From Diplonema papillatum (taxonomy: Eukaryota; Euglenozoa; Diplonemea; Diplonemida; Diplonemidae), in NCBI GenBank assembly GCA_030068145.1, contig JAPJBO010000121.1, positions 62,001 through 126,000 of the forward strand: a DNA stretch of 64,000 nt, written 5' to 3'. Position numbers and translations under genes: made by a program. A model generated the notes under the pieces. The model searched no databases, had not been told where the DNA came from, and saw only the letters and a program-made list of their open reading frames with translations. Shown here one piece after another: positions 60,907 to 64,000 of the stretch (its first letter is position 1; each line of letters starts with the position of its first letter).

Positions 60907-62174
60907 CGTGCGTGCTCCGACAACTACACACTATGCTGAAGAAGGGCATGCCTTTTGCCGAAGAACGGTGTGCTAGCAAAAGTGGAAGTGTTGGTAGGTT
61001 GCCACCACCCTAGCTTCATCGAAGTTGGTCCAACGGCACCACAGCACACTGCTTTGAGAAGGCTAACCCACTCTGTGCGAGGCAAAATGCGACACACGCG
61101 ACTCTTTGAAGCCACTGCGACCCGAATCGACAGCGGTGAGAAACAACGACAGATAAGGCACTCGATTCAAACCACTGTGGGGGCAACGGTTCCCCAGCGC
61201 TTCTGGAATACGCAAAGGAAGAACCGAGCGCCTTGCTCTTCTGTCTAGGGCGAGGCTCGTTGAACACAATGATCAGCTTCCACTTTGACAGCAGCCGGCG
61301 AACCTCCTTCGCTGGATCTCTTCTGCGGCTGCCTGCCGAGTCACGAAACCCTTAGATAGACGTGCCACCAGGGATGCGACGAGCCCTGCTGCTCAACCAA
61401 CACCATGTTATTTAACAAGCACGAAAAAGTAAACCGAACCTTGGCACTTGATGAACACATGTTGTATTCTTCCCCTGCTAGATTCTCGGTGCTTGCGAGA
61501 GCGAGCACCCAATTGTACGTCGACACCTTGTAGAACGCCCTTCCTTTCGTCTATTCCCAAAGCGATAAGAGCCTCGTCTTCGAAGAAGACGTGATGACAG
61601 CACTGATGCATCGTACGCATGCATGAGGCAGTGTTCAGCCTGAACATTATACTAAGATTCCCCCAAAATAAGAGCCTCGTCTTCGACGAAGACGTGATGA
61701 CAGCACTGATGCATCGTACGCATGCATGAGGCAGTGTTCAGCCTGAACATTTTACTAGGATTCCCCCCCAAAGCGACATAAAACCCGCAAAGTTGTGAGT
61801 GTTGTGTATATGGCCCACGCCGCACCATATAGGCTGCCGATACTAGCCAGCGAGGTGACGTTATCGACCGGAGGTGTGACACGCAAGTGCACGAACTCGT
61901 CTGACAGCGGGTCTTGTGGGCGGATCATTCTTTTGAAAGCACAAGGGTTCAGAGGGTGAGGGGGCACATTGCGAGTTTTACCCCGAGCCGAAGAGTGCAA
62001 TCCTACCGTCTTGCAGCAACCCCGAGTCTGTCTAACACGAACGAGAAGAACCCGGCAGGAGAGAACAAAGGATAAACACCCCCTCTTTTTACCACAACCG
62101 AAAAACAAAAAAAAACCCCCAACAACTTGACCCACCTCCTTTCCCCTGCCCCTTCCCCCAGCAAGCAGAAGAAG
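60907..62174. other. Intergenic region with a tandem duplication
   Basis: Contains a 103-bp tandem duplication (61565-61667 and 61668-61772) with internal dyads CTTCGAAG and ATGCATCGTACGCATGCAT. The end is C/A-rich (CCTTCCCCCAG at 62150-62160) and may include a 5' untranslated intron acceptor. No other gene. Confidence 0.6.
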
Positions 62175-63888
62175 ATGCGTTTCGAAGGATGGATCCTGTA
62201 CCCGCTGCACATCAGCATGAAGGTCGTATGCCAGAAGAGGACAGACTCGGTGACGCGCCGCGTGCGGCTGGTGAACCCTACGTACGAGCGGATGCTTGAA
62301 GTCGTGAAGGGGTGGACCGGCTGCGACAAACCGACTGTCTTCTACCAGGATTCGGACTCCGACTGGGTGCGCGTAGGCACGCAGCTCGAGTGGCAGGAAT
62401 GCGTCCGGCAGTTCCTGCAGAACGGCGACGCCCCCGTGAAGCTGTACGCCCGGCGCTCGAAGAAGGCCCACGCCGCCGCGGCAGCCCCGGCGATCCCCGA
62501 CGAGCTGGTCGCAATCGACGACCGCTGGGCGGGTCTGGAGGCCGTTTTGAAGCGAGAGCTCGGCTCCGACGTCTTCGACCGCATCTCCGAGGGCCAGCCC
62601 ATAGCGTGCAGCTGGGTGAACGTGCGCGGCGGGACGCTGATGATCAGCAAGCGCGTTCTCAAGAGCGTCAACGTCCCGGTCACCGTGGCCGACGCAGCGA
62701 CTGAGCCCCACCGCAAGAAGACGGAAGGGCTGGCGGATGTCTCCGACGGGGTCTCGGTCGAGACGATCAGAACCGAGTCGATAGGAGTCGGACCCAACGT
62801 GCTGTTGCCCGAATGTGGTGAGGTAGCGACTTCGACGGCGGTGAAGACGACGGCCAGCTGTAACACGATGCACATGGCGGTGTCGGACGCGAAGATCGGC
62901 CTCGACTTCAAAGAGTCCGGGGACCAAGCGATGCTGCCGGTCCCGCAGGCCACCACTTCGACCAACACCGCGGCGCAGAACGTTTCGAACAGCGGCACCA
63001 ACACGGTGCTGCAGGCGATCACGACCGCCAGCACGAACACGATTTTCAACCAGAGCGCCTCCGTCAGCACCAACACCGCCGCCACGAGAAACGCGTCGAC
63101 CACGTCTCGGGTCGTCGGATCATTGGACAGTGCTTCGGTCAGCACGGGAACCCATTCGTACCCCTGTGCTACCGCGGGCACCAACACGGCGGAGATGCAG
63201 GATGCCTCCACAGGGCGTGCCGCGCCGGATGAAACGGGTGCGTTCGCCGGGCCGCTGAAGCGCGCGACCGCCAGCACCGGCACGGGCGGGGAGGAGTTCC
63301 AGGCCGAGGCGGGCGACGAGTACGAGTCGGACACGTTCGAGACGGATACGCTGGACTCCGACGACACCACCAGCGTCGCCAGCAGCACCAACGTCGGGTC
63401 CGCCGACGCGCACGACGAGGCCGACGCGAGCGGGGAGCCGGACTATGCCGCCCTCCTCAAGCGCGTGCGGGAGGCGGTGCAAACGACGGCTTCTGACGAG
63501 GAAATCACCGCTTTCCTTCGAGAGGTATATCTTTCGTCCCGATTTCTTGTTTTTCTTGTTTGAGCACGAGGATTCAGCAACGGGGTTCTCACTCTTTCGA
63601 ACTGACGGTGTCCCAGTCTCTATTTTACTCTGTACTCAGTTGGCTTTGGGTTGGCTCTTACCAGCTTGGTCAATCTAAGAGTTGAGGTTCAGTAATCGAA
63701 GAGTTTGAGGTTTAGTGAGTTAGACCCAGTTCCGCGTTTCCTTGGTTCCTCAGATGGGCGCTGGCAATGGAAGCGGCTCTCCTGCCTGCGCAGCCTGTCC
63801 AGCAGGACTGACGAAGAGATCTCCGGGACTTGGCCACGAGGACTTGTCTATGTTGGCCTGGTCTCGAGTGTCGGGGCAGCGGTTGTAG
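62175..63888 (+). CDS. PB1-domain protein with Ser/Thr/Asn repeats, two predicted exons, ~494 aa
   Basis: Exon 1 62175-63524 (450 codons), intron 63525-63753 (GTATAT ... TTCCTCAG, phase 0), exon 2 63754-63888 ending TAG. Residues about 10-95 fit a PB1 domain: basic first strand (ISMKVVCQKRTDSVTRRVRL) and an acidic OPCA-like loop VFYQDSDSDWVRVGTQLEW, followed by a helix and strand. PB1 domains make head-to-tail protein contacts. Residues about 240-370 carry irregular repeats of STNT/GTNT spaced about 15-18 residues. The C-terminus is acidic (DEYESDTFETDTLDSDD). Exon 2 is less certain, and further exons could lie beyond the window. Confidence 0.6.
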
Positions 63889-64000
63889 CCAGGCCACCAT
63901 TCATACCTCGCAGTGAACATGCGAGGCACACGGTGGATCACAACAGGCGGTGACTGGTTCTGCCCGAGAGACGACCTAGTCTGAGTCTGAGTCTGAGTTG
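63889..64000. other. Window end, no feature seen
   Basis: Short sequence ending in an imperfect GAGTCT repeat; nothing recognised. Confidence 0.6.

Noticed and set aside
1..64000. CRISPR array or prokaryotic operon structure
   Set aside because: Tandem arrays here lack unique spacers, and genes have introns and no Shine-Dalgarno sites; the window is eukaryotic.

Overview
The window comes from the nuclear genome of a eukaryote, probably a single-celled alga or protist, which I cannot name. Evidence: phase-compatible GT-AG introns, non-LTR (LINE) and tyrosine-recombinase retrotransposons, tRNA-derived repeats, long coiled-coil host proteins, and no operons or Shine-Dalgarno sites. Host exons and the large LINE are GC-rich; intergenic DNA and small repeats are AT-rich or simple-sequence.

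Layout. 1-10535: one tyrosine-recombinase (YR) retroelement with split direct repeats (A1 ... B1-A2-B2) and gene order gag, YR, RT/RNase H, most like VIPER/Ngaro elements. It is filled with younger insertions: two foldback-type DNA elements with 8-bp target duplications (1387-4522, 7307-9366) and many ~212-bp MITEs with 4-bp NTAN duplications, some of them inside the foldback elements. Removing each insert with one target copy restores every reading frame. 10536-12700: more MITE pieces and GTGGGT/CTGGATCAA arrays. 12716-16786: a 5'-truncated LINE with RT and RNase H. 17542-18474: an intact, intronless bacterial-type L-lactate dehydrogenase. 18.5-25.9 kb: mostly non-coding, with a TIR-bounded segment carrying an ORF (20470-21923), a tRNA-like SINE with minisatellite tail (22024-22612), an orphan ORF (22656-23566) and a probable small two-exon gene (23935-24373). 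26.5-27.2 kb: LINE relic. 27722-36991: three copies of a second LINE arrayed head to tail (A, B, C). Copy B encodes ORF1, two 2A-like peptides, APE endonuclease, RT, zinc motifs and an RG-rich tail.

37912-50681: one predicted four-exon gene (ankyrin repeats, long coiled coil, leucine-rich-type repeats; about 1410 aa) whose first intron is 7.9 kb and full of mobile DNA, including concentric inverted repeats, a minus-strand LINE fragment and a third foldback element (42997-45024). 50.7-56.4 kb: no recognisable gene. 56394-60906: a three-exon coiled-coil protein (666 aa). 62175-63888: a PB1-domain protein with Ser/Thr/Asn repeats (probably two exons).

The three large host genes share a style (coiled-coil or PB1 scaffolds, short second exons, GTATNN donors) that suggests structural or adaptor proteins; their function cannot be read from sequence. 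Two dispersed non-coding repeats recur in their introns and beside the LDH gene. All splice models come from phase and consensus only.
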